Positions 28,863 to 30,374 of a stretch of DNA of 30,374 bases are shown here, piece after piece (position 1 is the first letter of the stretch; each line of letters opens with the position of its first letter). The translations under genes were made by a program, and so were the position numbers. The DNA is from a virus. Under the pieces are notes generated by a model. The model saw only the letters and a list, made by a program, of their open reading frames with translations. It was not told the DNA's origin and made no database searches. Where the stretch lies: IMG/VR virus record IMGVR_UViG_3300050119_000067, positions 1 through 30,374 of that record; one strand, given 5' to 3'.

Positions 28863-29372
28863 ATGCCTCTAACCGTCGAATATGACGACTCCCATGCGAT
28901 GGTCCGCTTCGGATCCATGTCAGCGCGCGTGCATGCGTCTGTTCTGAAAACGGTCGAGAGCCTATCGCTCGAACTCAAAGCGCTGGTTGTCGCGAAATTG
29001 TCTGGGCAGGTTCTCAACGTCCGCACCGGAGATTTGCGCCGTTCGATCACATCGGAAGTGGCCGATAGCAGCACGTCAGTTGTCGGAAAGGTCTTTTCGG
29101 CAGGCGATGTCAAATATGCGGCGATCCACGAATTCGGCGGCGTCATCCATCACCCTGGCGGCACGCCGTATATCGTCACCAAAGACATGGCGATGGGCGC
29201 CTTGTTCGTATCGAAGGCGACGGCCGCGAATTTCAAACATCCGCTTCCGGTGACCAAGCCGCATGATATCCCGATGCCAGAACGATCTTTTATGCGTTCG
29301 AGCCTGAAAGATATGCGCGCCGAGATCATCGAACGGCTCAAGGCCGCCGTCCATGAAGAGGTGGTCAAATGA
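28863..29372 (+). CDS. HK97 gp10-like head-tail/tail completion protein
   Basis: This is a 169-residue protein. Its pattern is that of the HK97-gp10-like family: a helix LELKALVVAKLSGQVLNVRTGDLRRSI, then VGKVFS-GDVKYAAIHEFGGVI and a Pro-rich turn before ERSFMRSSL. R-T-G-x-L-R-x-S-I and Y-A-x-x-x-E-F-G-G are the two hallmark motifs. These proteins close the head-tail joint. A stretch between them (TPYIVTKDMAMGALFVSKATAANF) is a usual insertion. The stop overlaps the next start as ATGA. Confidence 0.85.
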   Translation: MPLTVEYDDSHAMVRFGSMSARVHASVLKTVESLSLELKALVVAKLSGQVLNVRTGDLRRSITSEVADSSTSVVGKVFSAGDVKYAAIHEFGGVIHHPGGTPYIVTKDMAMGALFVSKATAANFKHPLPVTKPHDIPMPERSFMRSSLKDMRAEIIERLKAAVHEEVVK

Positions 29373-29812
29373 GCGGCCAGCGTGAGACGGCGATCGCCGC
29401 ACTCATGGCCCTTGTCACAGGCGCCTATGCCTGGACCACGCCGCCCGCCCGTCGCCTGCAATTGTGGGCCGATGTGCCGCCCGCTCTTCGTCCTGCCGTT
29501 TTCCTGTTCGAAGGCGGCGAGGAAACCTACACATGGCAGACGGGCGCGGTTCCCAAGCGGATCATGCCGGTTCGGCTGTTTATCTACACGGACGCCAAGG
29601 ATCCGACAGTCATCGGATCGATCCAGCAGAACGAGATCATGGACGCGCTCGATGCTGCCTTCGCGATCAGCGGCGCCGATCTGAGCAGGGGTCGCAACAC
29701 GCTCGGCGGCGCTGTCTACTGGGCGAAGATCGACGGCGCGCCATTCAGAGATCCCGGCGACCTCGACGGCGATGGGATGCTTATCGTGCCTTTGAAATTG
29801 ATGCTCCCGTAG
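29369..29812 (+). CDS. Tail terminator-like protein
   Basis: This is a 147-residue protein. The opening (RETAIAALMALVTGAYAW), the mid part PAVFLFEGGEETYTWQTGAVPKRIMPVRLFIYT and the late ALDAAF-x-LGG-x-V are the pattern of phage minor tail/terminator proteins that end the growing tail tube. It follows the gp10-like gene as in HK97-type orders. No unusual residue is visible. Confidence 0.7.
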   Translation: MSGQRETAIAALMALVTGAYAWTTPPARRLQLWADVPPALRPAVFLFEGGEETYTWQTGAVPKRIMPVRLFIYTDAKDPTVIGSIQQNEIMDALDAAFAISGADLSRGRNTLGGAVYWAKIDGAPFRDPGDLDGDGMLIVPLKLMLP

Positions 29813-29821
29813 GAGGACCAG

Positions 29822-30082
29822 ATGGTTGACGAACCGAACAGACAAAATCCCGGCATGCAAAGGCCTGCGCAAGAGGCGATCAAGACCGATCTCGCGCGCG
29901 TCGAGGCGGACGTCGCGGTCGAGCAGGCAGTCGCCGCCCAGCCCGGCAAGAACGAACTGATCGTGCGAACCTGGATCAACGAGCAGCTTCTAAGCTCCCC
30001 GGTCTCGCAAAACACAGCCGCGTGGAATCACCTCCAAGCGGCCATCCCGCAGCTCGTTGCTGCTCTCGATAGCGGAGTCTAA
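29822..30082 (+). CDS. Small hypothetical protein
   Basis: This is an 86-residue protein behind a strong AGGAGGACC before ATG 29822. A Pro/Gln-rich start is followed by helices (KTDLARVEADVAVEQAVAAQ and ELIVRTWINEQLLS...WNHLQAAIPQLVAAL). No known motif. It lies between the tail terminator and the tube-like gene and may be a small tail-assembly protein. Confidence 0.55.
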   Translation: MVDEPNRQNPGMQRPAQEAIKTDLARVEADVAVEQAVAAQPGKNELIVRTWINEQLLSSPVSQNTAAWNHLQAAIPQLVAALDSGV

Positions 30083-30085
30083 ATC

Positions 30086-30374
30086 ATGTTTGTTTTTGGC
30101 TCCGGCGTCTGCATCGTGACGCCAAGCGGAGGGACGCCCGTCAACGTGGGCCTCCTGCAAGGGATCACTATCGATGAGAGCGTCACTCTCAAAGAAGCGC
30201 ACGGCCAGTATCAGGACGCCCTGGCGATCGGCGCCGGCACGCGCAAGCGAACCGGGAAAGCCACCGTCGCGCGGTTCTCCGGGCTCGTGCTCGCATCGAT
30301 TTTCTACGGGATCGTGCCGGTAGCTGGTCAGATCGGGACAGCCTTTGCGGAGGCCGCGCCGGTTCCGACGACGC
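30086..30374 (+). CDS. Tail tube-like protein, partial (runs off the right edge)
   Basis: From ATG 30086 a frame stays open to the end of the window (96 codons seen). It begins MFVFGSGVCIVTPSGGTPVN and continues with VGLLQGITIDESVTLKEAHGQYQDALAIG, then RKRTGKATVARFSGLVLASIFYG. This matches a phage pattern in which a strand with V-x-L-Q-x-I/V-x-x-D is followed by K-E-L/A-x-G-Q-Y-x-x-P/A-L-A-I-G and T-G-K-A, found in tail-tube or tube-like proteins as I recall. The place after the tail terminator agrees. Confidence 0.65.
   Translation, partial: MFVFGSGVCIVTPSGGTPVNVGLLQGITIDESVTLKEAHGQYQDALAIGAGTRKRTGKATVARFSGLVLASIFYGIVPVAGQIGTAFAEAAPVPTT

Overview
The window is a continuous stretch of a tailed double-stranded DNA phage or prophage. 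It holds a leftward early cluster, a rightward replication and DNA-modification module, a packaging and head module, and the first tail genes. Base composition (about 60% G+C by eye), codon use, and a TTGACA/TATCTT promoter suggest an alphaproteobacterial host. This host assignment is an inference. The HK97-type capsid, portal, gp10-like and tail-terminator-like genes point to a siphovirus-like virion. No integrase, repressor of a clear type, lysis gene or tRNA is visible, so lifestyle cannot be decided here.

Layout: (1) 1-1588, minus strand: small early genes, with a Ser-Ala-X repeat protein running off the left edge. (2) 1589-2150: a divergent control region with back-to-back promoters and a run of perfect hairpins. 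(3) 2151-10238, plus strand: an N6-adenine methyltransferase, a RuvC-like resolvase, a cytosine-5 methyltransferase, an RNA-ligase-family nucleotidyltransferase, a modular linker-repeat protein, a DnaB-type helicase and a probable replication partner protein. (4) 10239-12242: a terminator-like hairpin, then very small accessory genes: a one-helix membrane microprotein, a YodC/DUF2158-like protein, a basic microprotein, an Acb2/Tad1-hairpin-like candidate and a GNAT acetyltransferase. (5) 12243-25051: a ParB-methyltransferase fusion, probable small and clear large terminase, a group of small genes of which three carry export signals, a 1014-residue portal fusion, and an XkdF-like protease/scaffold. 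(6) 25052-30374: structured leader, major capsid protein, HNH endonuclease, head-tail connectors, tail terminator and the start of a probable tail tube gene.

Genes are tightly packed. Many starts overlap the previous stop as ATGA or GTGA, so translational coupling is the rule. The features most worth a second look are: the portal protein carrying a low-G+C ADP-ribosyltransferase-like module and a Mu gpF-like end; the cytosine methyltransferase gene with a long second frame that also looks like protein; the hairpin cluster downstream of the rightward promoter; the small Acb2/Tad1-like candidate; and three exported small proteins lying between terminase and portal.
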